64,000 nucleotides of DNA from NCBI RefSeq assembly GCF_013386165.1, contig NZ_JACAOS010000001.1:49300-113299 (forward strand). The letters run 5' to 3'. Under the pieces are notes generated by a model. It was not told the origin of the DNA. It was given only the letters and a program-made list of their open reading frames with translations, and did no database searches. The position numbers and the translations under genes are program-made. The DNA comes from Pseudomonas gingeri. GTDB taxonomy: Bacteria; Pseudomonadota; Gammaproteobacteria; Pseudomonadales; Pseudomonadaceae. How positions within the stretch are numbered: the first letter of the stretch is position 1; each line of letters starts with the position of its first letter. Positions 54,693 to 64,000 of this stretch are shown here, piece after piece.

Positions 54693-55936
54693 AGCTGTTC
54701 ACCAAAGGCGGCGCCGACCCGCAGGGCACTGGTCACACCGTCTTCGTGGAAGCCATTGGCCCAATAGGCGCCGCAATAATAGGTATGTTGAGTGCCATAT
54801 AATTCTTCCCAACGATTCTGCGCGGCGACGGCGGCCAGGCTGTACTGCGGATGGGCATAGGTGTAGCGGGCGAGGATCTTCAGCGGATTGATTTCCGCGC
54901 CCTGGTTGAGGCTGACGCAGAAGGTAGTATCGCTCTCGATGCCCTGCAGGATATTCATGTTGTAGGTGACGGCGGCCAGGCGCTGGCCTTCGCCACCGAG
55001 GCGATAGTTCCAGCTGGCCCAGGCCAGCGGGCGGTCCGGCAGCAGGCGGGTGTCGGTGTGCAGCACCACCTCGTTTTCCGCGTAGGGCAGGGCACCGAGG
55101 ATCTGCCGTTCGGCTTCGCTGGGGGCGGCGAGCAGGCGCAGCGCCTGGTCGCTGTGGCAAGCGAAGATCACTTTGTCGAAGCGCTCGCTGCCGGCGGCAC
55201 TGTGGATCGTCACGCCGTGCTCATCGCGCTCGACCCGGCTCACCGGGCAGTTGAGGCGGATGTGCTGGCGAAATCCGGCGACCAGCGGCTCGATGTACTG
55301 CCGCGAACCGCCTTCGATCACCCTCCATTGCGGGCGATTGCTCACCGACAGCAGGCCATGGTTCTTGAAGAAGCGCACGAACAGTTGCAGCGGGAAACCG
55401 AGCATGTCGGCCAGGGACATCGACCAGATCGCCGCGCCCATGGGCACGATGTAGTGCTGGATAAACCGCTGGCCGTAGTGGCCCTTGCGCAGGTAGTCGC
55501 CCAGGGTGGTGTCGCTGGCGATGCGTTGCTGCTCAAGGTCATCGAGGGCCTGGCGATTGAAGCGCAGGATGTCCCGCAGCATGCCCCAGAACCCCGGTGA
55601 CCAGAGGTTGCGTCGCTGGGCGAAGAGGCTGTTGAGGTTGTTGCCGTTGTATTCCAGGTTCGCGGCCGGGTCGCGTACCGAGAAACTCATTTCGGTGGCT
55701 TTATAGCCCACGCCCAGGCTGCTCAGCAGGCGGATGAAGTTCGGGTAGGTCCAGTCGTTGAACACGATGAAACCGGTGTCCACGGCATAGCTGCGGCCAT
55801 TGACTGTCACATCCACGGTATGGGTGTGGCCGCCGATCCAGTCGGCGGCTTCGAACAGGGTGATGTCGTGCTGGCGGCTCAACAGATAGCCACAGGTCAA
55901 CCCCGAGATACCGCTACCGATCAGGGCAATTTTCAT
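54689..55936 (-). CDS. FAD-dependent amine-oxidase-like dehydrogenase
   Basis: 415 residues. The N-terminal Rossmann motif is IALIGSGISGLTCGYLLS, followed by FEAADWIGGHTHTVDV with the conserved Gly-Gly-His. The family is amine oxidase/phytoene-desaturase-like and associates with DUF1365 and CFA genes; it may oxidise a fatty-acyl chain before or after methylation. The C-terminal YYCGAYWANGFHEDGV holds the FAD-site end. Overlaps of four bases on both sides show translational coupling. Confidence 0.9.
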   Translation of the reverse strand: MKIALIGSGISGLTCGYLLSRQHDITLFEAADWIGGHTHTVDVTVNGRSYAVDTGFIVFNDWTYPNFIRLLSSLGVGYKATEMSFSVRDPAANLEYNGNNLNSLFAQRRNLWSPGFWGMLRDILRFNRQALDDLEQQRIASDTTLGDYLRKGHYGQRFIQHYIVPMGAAIWSMSLADMLGFPLQLFVRFFKNHGLLSVSNRPQWRVIEGGSRQYIEPLVAGFRQHIRLNCPVSRVERDEHGVTIHSAAGSERFDKVIFACHSDQALRLLAAPSEAERQILGALPYAENEVVLHTDTRLLPDRPLAWASWNYRLGGEGQRLAAVTYNMNILQGIESDTTFCVSLNQGAEINPLKILARYTYAHPQYSLAAVAAQNRWEELYGTQHTYYCGAYWANGFHEDGVTSALRVGAAFGEQL

Positions 55937-56715
55937 GGCTGACCCTGGTCTGGGGTGCTAGTGCGGGCCATGCGTTTGCCGATGGCCAGTTGCAGCCGTT
56001 TGGGCAGGCGCGAGAGGGGCCAGAGGCCGGCCATGAACAGCGCCGGAAAGGCAATTTCCAGGGGCCGGCGCTTGAGCTTTTCGCAGATATGGCCGGCGGC
56101 TTTTTCTGCTGACCAGCTCAGCGGCATGGGGAAGTCGTTTTTCTGGGTCAGCGGGGTGTCGACGAAACCGGGGCTGACCAGGGTCACGGCGATACCTTCG
56201 TGGGCCAGGTCGATGCGCAGGGACTCGAACAGATAACGCATCCCGGCCTTCGACGCGCCATAGGCTTCGGCCCGTGGCAGCGGCAGGAAGGTGACCGAAC
56301 TGGCGATGCCCACCAGATGCGGCTGGTCGCCGGCGCGCAGCAACGGCAAGGCGGCTTCGATGCAGTAACTGCTGGCCAGCAGGTTGGTGCGCACCACCCG
56401 CTCGATGACCGAGGCGTCGAAGGCCTGGGCATCGACATATTCACAGGTGCCAGCGTTGATAATCACCGTGTCCAGGGAGCCCCAGACGTGAGTGATGCGT
56501 TCGCCGATTTCGCGGACCTGCTGGCTGTCGGTCAGGTCGCCGGGCACCAGCAGGACCTGGTCGGGATAACGTTTGTCGAGGGCTTGCAGCGGTTCGACAC
56601 TGCGGGCGCTGACGGCCAGGTGCATCCCGGCCTTGAGCAGGACTTCAGCGATGGCGGCGCCGATGCCGCTGCTGGCGCCGGTGAGCCAGACACGTCGTGG
56701 AGGTGTAATGCTCAT
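55933..56715 (-). CDS. short-chain dehydrogenase
   Basis: 260 residues. Cofactor site VWLTGASSGIGAAIAEVL (about 9-26), the NAG motif IINAGTCEY, catalytic Ser in GIASSVTFLPLP and YGASKAGMRYL with Tyr-x-x-x-Lys. The substrate is unknown. It recurs in the NTF2-SDR-FAD-DUF1365-CFA cluster of light- or singlet-oxygen-inducible genes. It overlaps both neighbours by four bases. Confidence 0.92.
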   Translation of the reverse strand: MSITPPRRVWLTGASSGIGAAIAEVLLKAGMHLAVSARSVEPLQALDKRYPDQVLLVPGDLTDSQQVREIGERITHVWGSLDTVIINAGTCEYVDAQAFDASVIERVVRTNLLASSYCIEAALPLLRAGDQPHLVGIASSVTFLPLPRAEAYGASKAGMRYLFESLRIDLAHEGIAVTLVSPGFVDTPLTQKNDFPMPLSWSAEKAAGHICEKLKRRPLEIAFPALFMAGLWPLSRLPKRLQLAIGKRMARTSTPDQGQP

Positions 56716-57134
56716 CCCAATCTCCTTTTCAACCAGGCCGTGGCATGCCCCAGCAGCGGCACATGGTCATACAGCAGGGCCCCGGCATCGAAGTAGTCGC
56801 GATGCCGATAGACCTTGTCGAACCACAACAGATGCGAACAGCCGTCGACGTGAATAGGCCTTCCTCTGGCCAGTCTCGGATGACGATAGCTCATATGCCA
56901 GCGTAGGTAGCCTTCGCCTTCACGAACGTGATCGAGGCCGTGAATGTTGTATTGCAGCTCGCTGATCGAGGCGTACATCTGGGCGAAATAGCGTTGCAGG
57001 TCCACAACGCCGCTGATTTCGTGCAGCGGGTCGGTGAACAGCACTTCATCGCTGTAGAGGTCGCCGAGGCGGTGCAGGTTGTCCTTGTCCAGCAGGACGA
57101 ATTGCCGGGCGAAATGGTGCAGGAACTCAGTCAT
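56712..57134 (-). CDS. nuclear-transport-factor-2-like (SnoaL fold) protein
   Basis: 140 residues from the ATG at 57134 (MTEFLHHFARQF) with GGAGG five bases upstream; the open frame runs further back into phrB. The fold is indicated by LHRLGDLYSDEVLFTDPLHEI and YLRWHMSYRHPRL. It is a conserved member of the lipid/light cluster; no catalytic activity is established. It overlaps phrB by eight bases. Confidence 0.88.
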   Translation of the reverse strand: MTEFLHHFARQFVLLDKDNLHRLGDLYSDEVLFTDPLHEISGVVDLQRYFAQMYASISELQYNIHGLDHVREGEGYLRWHMSYRHPRLARGRPIHVDGCSHLLWFDKVYRHRDYFDAGALLYDHVPLLGHATAWLKRRLG

Positions 57135-58572
57135 GGGCGCCTCCACTTTCCAGCCGTTGTGGCAGGTTCCTGAAGGCGGCGAGGGCGCGTTCGCGGCTGC
57201 TGCCGAGGTCGACCATGGGCTGTGGATAATTCGCCAGGCCAAACAGGCCGCCGAGGGCGGCCGGGTTATGCACAGCCTTTTTGTCCTGGCCGGCCAGTTC
57301 CGGTAGCCAGTGTTTGATGAACAGCCCTTCGCGGTCGAATTTCTCCGATTGGCTCAACGGGTTGAAAATCCGGAAGTAGGGCGCCGCATCGGTGCCGGTG
57401 GACGCGCTCCATTGCCAGCCACCGTTGTTGGCGGCCAGGTCGCCGTCGATCAGGTGGCGCATGAAGAAGCGCTCGCCTTCGCGCCAGTCGATCAGCAGGT
57501 TCTTGGTCAGGAACATTGCCACCACCATTCGCAGGCGGTTGTGCATCCAGCCGGTTTCGAGCAATTGGCGCATGGCCGCGTCGATGATCGGCAGGCCGGT
57601 GCGCGCTTCCTGCCAGGCCGCCAGCTCCTGCGGGGCCTGGCGCCAGGCCAGGGCTTCGGTTTCCGGGCGGAAGGCGCGCTGTTTGGAGACCCGTGGATAG
57701 CCCACCAGGATGTGTTTGTAGAACTCACGCCAGAGCAGTTCGTTGATCCAGGTGACGGCGCCGACACTGCCGCTTTCGAATTCGCCCTGGTTGCTTTGCA
57801 GGGCCGCATGCAGGCACTGGCGAGGGGAGATCACGCCGGCCGCGAGATAGGCGGAGAGTTGGCTGGTGCCGGGCTTGGCGGGGAAATCCCGTTCGCTCTG
57901 GTAATAGTCGATCTGCTGCTCGGCGAAGGTGGCCAGGCGTTGCCGGGCTTCTTCCTCGCCAGCGGGCCAGAGGTCGCGCAGGGTCTGGCTGGGGGGCGCA
58001 AAACCCTCGACGGCGCTCGGCAACGGATCGGCGCCGAAGGCCAGCGCCGCCTGGGCCTTGGGCGTACTGACCAGGCGTGGCAAGGCGCTGTGCAGGCGGC
58101 TGTAGCAGACTTTGCGGAACTGGCTGAAGACCTGGAAGTAGGTGCCGGTGCGGGTCAGCACGCTGCCGGGTTTGAAGAACAGTTGATCCAGGTGGCTGTG
58201 GAAACTCACGCCCTGGGCTTCAAGCGCCCGTGCTACCGCCTGATCGCGGCGGCTTTCATTAACGCCGTATTCCTCGTTGACGTGCACGGCGGCGATTTTC
58301 AGCGACTGGCACAAGGTGCCCAACACTTCGGGCACCTGCTCCCAGGTGTCGGCGTGGCGAATCAGTAGCGGGATATTCAGCGCCGCCAAGGCGGTGCTCA
58401 GTTCCCGCAGGTTGCGCAGCCAGAAATCGACCTTGCAGGGGGCATCGTCGTGCAGTTGCCATTGTCCGGGTGTCAGCAGGTAGACGGCGACCGTCGGCCC
58501 GTTACCGGCCGCAGCGGCCAGGGCAGTGTTGTCATGCAGGCGCAGGTCGGTGCGCAGCCAGAGCAGTTGCAT
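57127..58572 (-). CDS. phrB: deoxyribodipyrimidine photolyase
   Basis: 481 residues from the ATG at 58572 (MQLLWLRTDLRLHDNTAL), which has AAGGAA six bases upstream. Class I CPD photolyase: the N-terminal antenna domain, then LSAYLAAGVISPRQCLHA, WINELLWREFYKHIL, and the FAD-binding TGLPIIDAAMRQLLETGWMHNR with MHNRLRM and GDLAANNGGWQW. It repairs UV-induced cyclobutane dimers with blue light. It is downstream of the MerR-type gene, with a 29-bp gap. Confidence 0.96.
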   Translation of the reverse strand: MQLLWLRTDLRLHDNTALAAAAGNGPTVAVYLLTPGQWQLHDDAPCKVDFWLRNLRELSTALAALNIPLLIRHADTWEQVPEVLGTLCQSLKIAAVHVNEEYGVNESRRDQAVARALEAQGVSFHSHLDQLFFKPGSVLTRTGTYFQVFSQFRKVCYSRLHSALPRLVSTPKAQAALAFGADPLPSAVEGFAPPSQTLRDLWPAGEEEARQRLATFAEQQIDYYQSERDFPAKPGTSQLSAYLAAGVISPRQCLHAALQSNQGEFESGSVGAVTWINELLWREFYKHILVGYPRVSKQRAFRPETEALAWRQAPQELAAWQEARTGLPIIDAAMRQLLETGWMHNRLRMVVAMFLTKNLLIDWREGERFFMRHLIDGDLAANNGGWQWSASTGTDAAPYFRIFNPLSQSEKFDREGLFIKHWLPELAGQDKKAVHNPAALGGLFGLANYPQPMVDLGSSRERALAAFRNLPQRLESGGAHD

Positions 58573-58601
58573 AATTGTTCCTTGAGTCATTGGCGAGAGC
58601 G

Positions 58602-59525
58602 CTAGATGAGTCCGAGCCGGGTCAGGCCCTGATAGGCCGACAAGGGGTCTTCGGCGAGGGTCATCTCAGCGCTCTCCTGGGTACTTACGGACAACTCGGC
58701 GAAATGGATGCATACCGTTGGTCCGGCGACGACGAGCGGGCAATGCAGGCTGCCGAGCAACTTGGGCAGGACCGTCAGGTTCATGGCCTTGCTCGAATAC
58801 AGCACCACGGCGCGGCTTTTCAGGTACTCGCTGGCCAGGGCCAGCTCGCCGGCCGGCAGGGGCCAGTCGAAGACTTCCACCGGGCAATCGGCGCTGCTCA
58901 CCAGCCAGGCGGTCAGCCACAGGTGGGGTTCCAGGGGCAGGTCCGAATGGTTGACCAGCAACACGGGAGCACCCTTGAGCTGTCGGTTGTTGTGGTAGAT
59001 CCGCGCGCCCAGCTTGCTGCGCAGCCAGGAGTAGAAGAACGCCCGCTCCATCTGTCCGCCGAACTGGCCCTGCCAACGTTGTTCGAGTTCTGCCAGCAGC
59101 GGCATCAGCAGTTGCGCGCAGAGGGTGCGGGGCGGGTACAGCGACATGGCCTGGTTGAAGCGGTCATCGACCTGACGTTCGGCCAACTGGCTGATGGCCC
59201 GCAGCAGATCCTGGCGCAAGGCCTGCCAGTCGTTGGCGACGGGCTCCACGGAGGTCGGGCCGGTGTCGAGCAATTGCTTGATCTGGCTGACCGCAACCCC
59301 GCGATTGAGCCAGGTCAGGATGGCCTGGATACGTTGCACGTGTTCGTTGGAAAACAGCCGATGGCCCTTGGCGGTGCGGTGCGGCACCACCAGGCCATAA
59401 CGGCGCTCCCAGGCGCGCAGGGTCACGGCGTTGACGCCGGTCTGGCGGGCCACTTCGCGAATGGGCAGCCAGCCCTGCTCCATCGCGCTGGCGTAATCGA
59501 GGGGGGCTTTCGAGTGGTCGGTCAT
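58602..59525 (-). CDS. MerR-family regulator, class II LitR type
   Basis: 307 residues from the ATG at 59525. N-terminal MerR domain (about 18-85): WLPIREVARQTGVNAVTLRAWERRYG and GHRLFSNEHVQRIQ. The C-terminal ~200 residues resemble the cobalamin-binding part of CarH/LitR, but the B12-binding Asp-x-His-x-x-Gly pattern is not visible. In P. putida, such class II LitR proteins repress photolyase and lipid genes in the dark and are relieved by a light-sensing LOV partner (recalled, not checked). No LOV gene is in this window. The protein is encoded in the operon it would control. Confidence 0.82.
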   Translation of the reverse strand: MTDHSKAPLDYASAMEQGWLPIREVARQTGVNAVTLRAWERRYGLVVPHRTAKGHRLFSNEHVQRIQAILTWLNRGVAVSQIKQLLDTGPTSVEPVANDWQALRQDLLRAISQLAERQVDDRFNQAMSLYPPRTLCAQLLMPLLAELEQRWQGQFGGQMERAFFYSWLRSKLGARIYHNNRQLKGAPVLLVNHSDLPLEPHLWLTAWLVSSADCPVEVFDWPLPAGELALASEYLKSRAVVLYSSKAMNLTVLPKLLGSLHCPLVVAGPTVCIHFAELSVSTQESAEMTLAEDPLSAYQGLTRLGLI

Positions 59526-59526
59526 G

Positions 59527-60492
59527 TCAGATGGCATTTCGCAGGCTGAGGTTTTCCGGGTGTGGTTGCAGGTACACCTGGCGGGCAATGTAGGGATCGG
59601 GGTGTTGGCGGAAGTGGTGCTTGAGCAGGGTCAGCGGTACCACCAGCGGCACGATGCCCTGGTGGTACTGGCCAATGACCTGGAGCATTTCCTGTTTGTC
59701 ATCGGCGCTGAGGGTCTGTTTCAGGTAGCCGCTGAGGTGCTGCAGGACATTGGTGTGGGTGCGGCGGGTCGCGCATTTTTTCAGCGCGGCCATCAGTTGG
59801 CTGAAATAGCGCGGGCCGATGGTCTCGGCATCGGCCTTGCCCATGCTGCCCAGCAGATGGCCGAGTACCTTGTACTGCAACGGGTTGTGGGCCATCAGCA
59901 GGTATTTGTAGCGGGCGTGGAACTCGGTGAGGCTGCGCCGGCTGAGGCCGGCCTGGCACAGCGCCTGCCAGGCCGCGTAGGCGAAGACCCGGGTCAGGAA
60001 GTTTTCCCGCAACACCGCATCGTTCAGCCGGCCGTCCTCTTCCACCGGCAAGTCGGGATGCTTTGCGCAAAACGCCTGGGCGTAGATGCCGCGCCCGTCT
60101 TCGGCGGGCCTGCCGTTGTCCTGGTAGACCTTGACCCGCTCCAGGCCACAGGACGGTGACTTCTGCATGAAGATGTAGCCGCAGATATCCGTGAGTTCAG
60201 CGGCCATCCGCTGGCCGTAGTCGGCCAGCGGCTGGGTCACATCGGTCTCGGCGTGCACGCTGCCGACGGCACGGGGTTGTTGCGGATCACCCACCAGGCG
60301 AATCGGTTCGCGGGGGATGCCCAGGCCAATGGCGGCTTCCGGGCACAGCGGAATGAAATCGAAATGTTCGCTGAGGGAGCGGCTGCACAACCGTGACTCC
60401 TTGTGCCCGCCGTTGTAACGAACCTCGATGCCCATCAAGCAGGCGCTGACGGCGATTCTGGGCTTGCGCGGCAAGTCGGTGGCGACGGGCAT
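59527..60492 (-). CDS. DUF523/DUF1722 fusion protein
   Basis: 321 residues from the ATG at 60492 (MPVATDLPRKPRIAVSACLMG). The N-terminal DUF523 has VSACLMGIEVRYNGGHK, CPEAAIGLGIPREPI and SPSCGLERVKVY, with Cys that may bind a metal or cluster. The C-terminal DUF1722 (YbgA-like, about 190-310) has FHARYKYLLMAHNP. Function is unknown, but the family is often next to photolyase genes. First gene of the eight-gene operon; the LitR start follows one base after its stop. Confidence 0.9.
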   Translation of the reverse strand: MPVATDLPRKPRIAVSACLMGIEVRYNGGHKESRLCSRSLSEHFDFIPLCPEAAIGLGIPREPIRLVGDPQQPRAVGSVHAETDVTQPLADYGQRMAAELTDICGYIFMQKSPSCGLERVKVYQDNGRPAEDGRGIYAQAFCAKHPDLPVEEDGRLNDAVLRENFLTRVFAYAAWQALCQAGLSRRSLTEFHARYKYLLMAHNPLQYKVLGHLLGSMGKADAETIGPRYFSQLMAALKKCATRRTHTNVLQHLSGYLKQTLSADDKQEMLQVIGQYHQGIVPLVVPLTLLKHHFRQHPDPYIARQVYLQPHPENLSLRNAI

Positions 60493-60511
60493 GGGAACCT
60501 CGAAGAAATAC

Positions 60512-60586
60512 TTGTACAGGCAAGAATGCTTGTACAACTAGGGTTCATCATAGGTTCAGAGTTGTACAAGTCAAATTATTTGTACA
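60512..60586. promoter_or_regulatory. four TTGTACA operator elements in two pairs
   Basis: TTGTACA occurs at 60512-60518, 60530-60536, 60562-60568 and 60580-60586. In each pair the repeats are 18 bp apart (start to start). The third is the palindrome TTGTACAA. They cover the promoter of the LitR operon. MerR/LitR/CarH sites contain TGTACA-like half-sites, so the operon's own regulator is the likely binder. Confidence 0.65.
60547..60574 (-). promoter_or_regulatory. promoter of the LitR/photolyase operon
   Basis: On the minus strand, -35 TTGACT (60574-60569) and -10 TATGAT (60552-60547) with a 16-bp spacer. A TTGTACAA site occupies the spacer, so a bound protein would block RNA polymerase. Confidence 0.6.
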
Positions 60587-60605
60587 GGTTTGTCCGGAGG
60601 GCTGC

Positions 60606-61816
<1,211 letters not shown>

Positions 61817-61850
61817 TTACCTGTCAGCACAGACTACGCCGTCAGCAAAA

Positions 61851-61859
61851 CCTGTACAA
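61851..61859. promoter_or_regulatory. single TTGTACAGG element between divergent genes
   Basis: On the minus strand, TTGTACAGG lies 47 bp upstream of the FAD oxidoreductase start and matches the four elements at 60512-60586. It could be a weaker LitR-type site for one or both divergent genes. Confidence 0.4.
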
Positions 61860-62007
61860 TCCTGTTTTTTGGTATAAGTTTCGACCTACCTGTCAATTCA
61901 CTCTGTCCTATTGTTAAAACAAATATCGGTCGAGAAATAAAACAAAAGAGCCCTGCTTATAAAAATAGACTAACGGTCTCGACAAAACGTTACGCGAGGA
62001 AGGAATC

Positions 62008-62910
62008 ATGCACATATTGCTGACCGGCGGTACTGGTTTGATCGGACGCCAGCTGTGCGCGTATTGGCTGGAGCAGGGACATCGTCTGACGGTCTGGAGT
62101 CGCCAACCCGAGCATGTGGCGCGTTTGTGTGGTGCCCAGGTCCGGGGTATCCGGCATCTTGAGGACTTGGCCGGCGAGCCGCTGGATGCGGTGATCAACC
62201 TGGCCGGCGCACCGATTGCCGACCGGCTCTGGACCCACAAGCGCAAGGCCCTGCTCTGGAGCAGCCGGATCCAGTTGACCGAAACCCTGCTGACCTGGCT
62301 GGAAGGGCGCGAGCAGCGTCCGGCGGTGCTGATTTCCGGCTCGGCGATTGGCTGGTACGGCGACGGTGGCGAGCGTGAGCTGACCGAGGCATCGCCGCCG
62401 GTGAGCGAGGACTTTGCCAGCCAGTTGTGCATTGCCTGGGAAGAAACCGCGCAGCGCGCCGAGGCCCTGGGTATTCGTGTGGTACGGCTGCGAACCGGCT
62501 TGGTGCTGGCGGCCGAGGGCGGCTTTTTGTCGCGCCTGCTACTGCCGTTCAAACTGGCGCTGGGCGGCCCGATTGGCAACGGTCGGCAGTGGATGCCCTG
62601 GATTCATGTGCGCGATCAAATCGCCCTGATTGATTTTCTTCTACACCGTAGCGATGCCAGCGGTCCCTATAATGCCTGCGCGCCAAAGCCGGTGCGCAAC
62701 CAGGCATTTGCCAGGGCGCTGGGCAAGGTTCTGCATCGCCCGGCGCTGCTGCCGCTGCCGGCCTTTGTCCTGCGCCTGGGTCTGGGCGAGCTGTCCTTGC
62801 TGCTGCTTGGTGGCCAGCGCGCGACGCCGGCCCGGCTGTTGGCGGCAGGATTTGTTTTTCAGTTTAACGATCTGCCCGCGGCCCTCGACGATCTCTCGGG
62901 CCGCCTCTGA
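62008..62910 (+). CDS. TIGR01777-family epimerase (YfcH-like)
   Basis: 300 residues. N-terminal cofactor site [20 protein letters not shown] (2-21), [26 protein letters not shown], and a C-terminal DUF1731 domain ending around [20 protein letters not shown]. An atypical NAD(P)-dependent SDR of unknown substrate. The RBS GAGGAAGG is good. It precedes hemH with a 13-bp gap and shares its operon. Confidence 0.9.
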   Translation: MHILLTGGTGLIGRQLCAYWLEQGHRLTVWSRQPEHVARLCGAQVRGIRHLEDLAGEPLDAVINLAGAPIADRLWTHKRKALLWSSRIQLTETLLTWLEGREQRPAVLISGSAIGWYGDGGERELTEASPPVSEDFASQLCIAWEETAQRAEALGIRVVRLRTGLVLAAEGGFLSRLLLPFKLALGGPIGNGRQWMPWIHVRDQIALIDFLLHRSDASGPYNACAPKPVRNQAFARALGKVLHRPALLPLPAFVLRLGLGELSLLLLGGQRATPARLLAAGFVFQFNDLPAALDDLSGRL

Positions 62911-62923
62911 AATAGGACGTTGC

Positions 62924-63949
62924 ATGACCGATCACGCCTTGCTTCTGGTCAACCTGGGTTCTCCGGCTTCCACTTCGGTAGCGGACGTGCGCAGCTACCT
63001 CAACCAATTCCTGATGGACCCCTATGTGATCGACCTGCCCTGGCCGGTCCGCCGGTTACTGGTGTCGCTGATCCTGATCAAGCGCCCTGAGCAGTCGGCC
63101 CATGCCTATGCCTCGATCTGGTGGGAGGAGGGCTCGCCGCTGGTGGTGCTCAGTCGTCGTTTGCAGCAGCAGATGACCACCCAGTGGACCAAGGGCCCGG
63201 TGGAACTGGCGATGCGTTACGGCGAGCCGTCGATCGAGACGGTGCTGACGCGTCTGGCCGGGCAAGGTATCCGCAAGGTGACTTTGGCGCCGCTGTATCC
63301 ACAATTTGCCGACAGCACCGTGACCACGGTGATCGAGGAAGCCCGGCGGGTGGTCAGGGCGCGCAAGCTGGATATGCAGTTCTCCATCCTGCAGCCGTTC
63401 TACGATCAGCCGGAATACCTCGGCGCCCTGGTGGCCAGTGCCAAGCCACATTTGGCCCAGGGTTTCGATCATTTGCTGCTGAGCTTCCATGGTTTGCCGG
63501 AGCGGCACCTGACCAAGCTCGATCCCACCGGCAGTCATTGCTTCAAGGATGCCGATTGCTGCAAGAACGCCTCGCCGGCGGTGCTCGCCACCTGCTACCG
63601 GGCCCAGTGCCTGCGCACGGCGTCGGCGTTTGCCGAACGCATGGGCTTGGCTGAGGGGCAGTGGTCGGTGTCGTTCCAGTCGCGGCTGGGACGGGCGAAG
63701 TGGATCGAACCCTATACCGAGGCGCGCTTGGATGAGTTGGCGAAGGCCGGGGTGAAGAAGTTGTTGGTGATGTGCCCGGCGTTTGTCGCCGACTGCATCG
63801 AGACGCTGGAGGAGATCGGTGATCGCGGACGCGAGCAGTTTGTTGCAGCGGGGGGCGAGGAGTTGGTGCTGGTGCCGTGCCTGAACGATGAGCCGCAGTG
63901 GGCGGCGGCGTTGAACACCCTCTGTGAGCGGGCGCCGTTGGCCTTGTAG
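62924..63949 (+). CDS. hemH: ferrochelatase
   Basis: 341 residues from the ATG at 62924 ([16 protein letters not shown]), with AGGA upstream; the open frame upstream overlaps the epimerase. [12 protein letters not shown] contains the catalytic histidine, and [13 protein letters not shown] with [18 protein letters not shown] is typical. It inserts iron into protoporphyrin IX, the last haem step. With the photolyase nearby, the placement recalls the P. putida phr-hemH region. Confidence 0.96.
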   Translation: MTDHALLLVNLGSPASTSVADVRSYLNQFLMDPYVIDLPWPVRRLLVSLILIKRPEQSAHAYASIWWEEGSPLVVLSRRLQQQMTTQWTKGPVELAMRYGEPSIETVLTRLAGQGIRKVTLAPLYPQFADSTVTTVIEEARRVVRARKLDMQFSILQPFYDQPEYLGALVASAKPHLAQGFDHLLLSFHGLPERHLTKLDPTGSHCFKDADCCKNASPAVLATCYRAQCLRTASAFAERMGLAEGQWSVSFQSRLGRAKWIEPYTEARLDELAKAGVKKLLVMCPAFVADCIETLEEIGDRGREQFVAAGGEELVLVPCLNDEPQWAAALNTLCERAPLAL

Positions 63950-64000
63950 GAACAGCTGGTCGACGCTGGCTTGCCAGCGATGGCGATGTTGGATTCACCA

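Overview
The window reads as chromosomal DNA of a fluorescent Pseudomonas (P. fluorescens/chlororaphis/putida type). The block ychF-pth-rplY-prs-tRNA-ispE-lolB-lbcA / hemA-prfA-prmC-moeB-murI has the gene order I know from P. aeruginosa, GC is high throughout, and the accessory genes (DUF6124 proteins, giant TcdA/TcdB-like and dermonecrotic-toxin-like proteins, a LitR-type light operon) are typical of the genus. Assignments rest on reading the translated sequence; no database search was run.

Layout. (1) 1-4412, minus strand: an SGNH-hydrolase-like protein, a 31-residue lysine-rich peptide gene, a 703-residue haem-oxygenase-like diiron oxidase (HDO) candidate and a NodU-type carbamoyltransferase that runs off the left edge. 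Three of these overlap by 1-4 bases. This looks like a small-molecule or modified-peptide pathway and is the best candidate here for an undescribed system. (2) 4413-5122: AT-rich non-coding DNA with a perfect 19-bp palindrome. (3) 5123-17528: an oxidative L-arabinose regulon: GntR/FCD regulator, arabonate dehydratase, MFS permease, GguC/AraD1-type enzyme, ketoglutarate-semialdehyde dehydrogenase, AraFGH ABC importer, a secreted aldose epimerase and an SDR sugar dehydrogenase. Three sites matching the FadR-subfamily operator TNGTNNNACNA sit in its two divergent promoter regions. (4) 17569-28540: tRNA-Met, two chemoreceptors, an Fsr-like exporter, a diguanylate cyclase, a Fic protein lacking the catalytic histidine and preceded by a decamer operator array, two DUF6124 genes with matching structured leaders, and a decayed DUF1016 nuclease gene. 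(5) 28546-40437: the housekeeping block, with tRNA-Gln between ispE and prs. (6) 40482-52585: two giant toxin-like genes, divergently oriented around a small YkgJ gene. (7) 52622-60492: an eight-gene minus-strand operon (DUF523/DUF1722, MerR/LitR-like regulator, photolyase, NTF2-like, SDR, FAD amine oxidase, DUF1365, cyclopropane-fatty-acid synthase), recognisable as a light or singlet-oxygen stress module. Paired TTGTACA elements lie on its promoter. (8) 60606-63949: a FAD oxidoreductase with a small Trp-rich protein, then a TIGR01777 epimerase and ferrochelatase on the other strand.

How the genes work together. The arabinose genes import the sugar, oxidise it at C1, dehydrate it twice and deliver 2-oxoglutarate; no lactonase is visible. 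The LitR operon combines DNA photorepair with membrane-lipid modification under one probable light-responsive repressor. The housekeeping block covers translation termination, ribosome rescue, haem and isoprenoid precursors and outer-membrane lipoprotein sorting.
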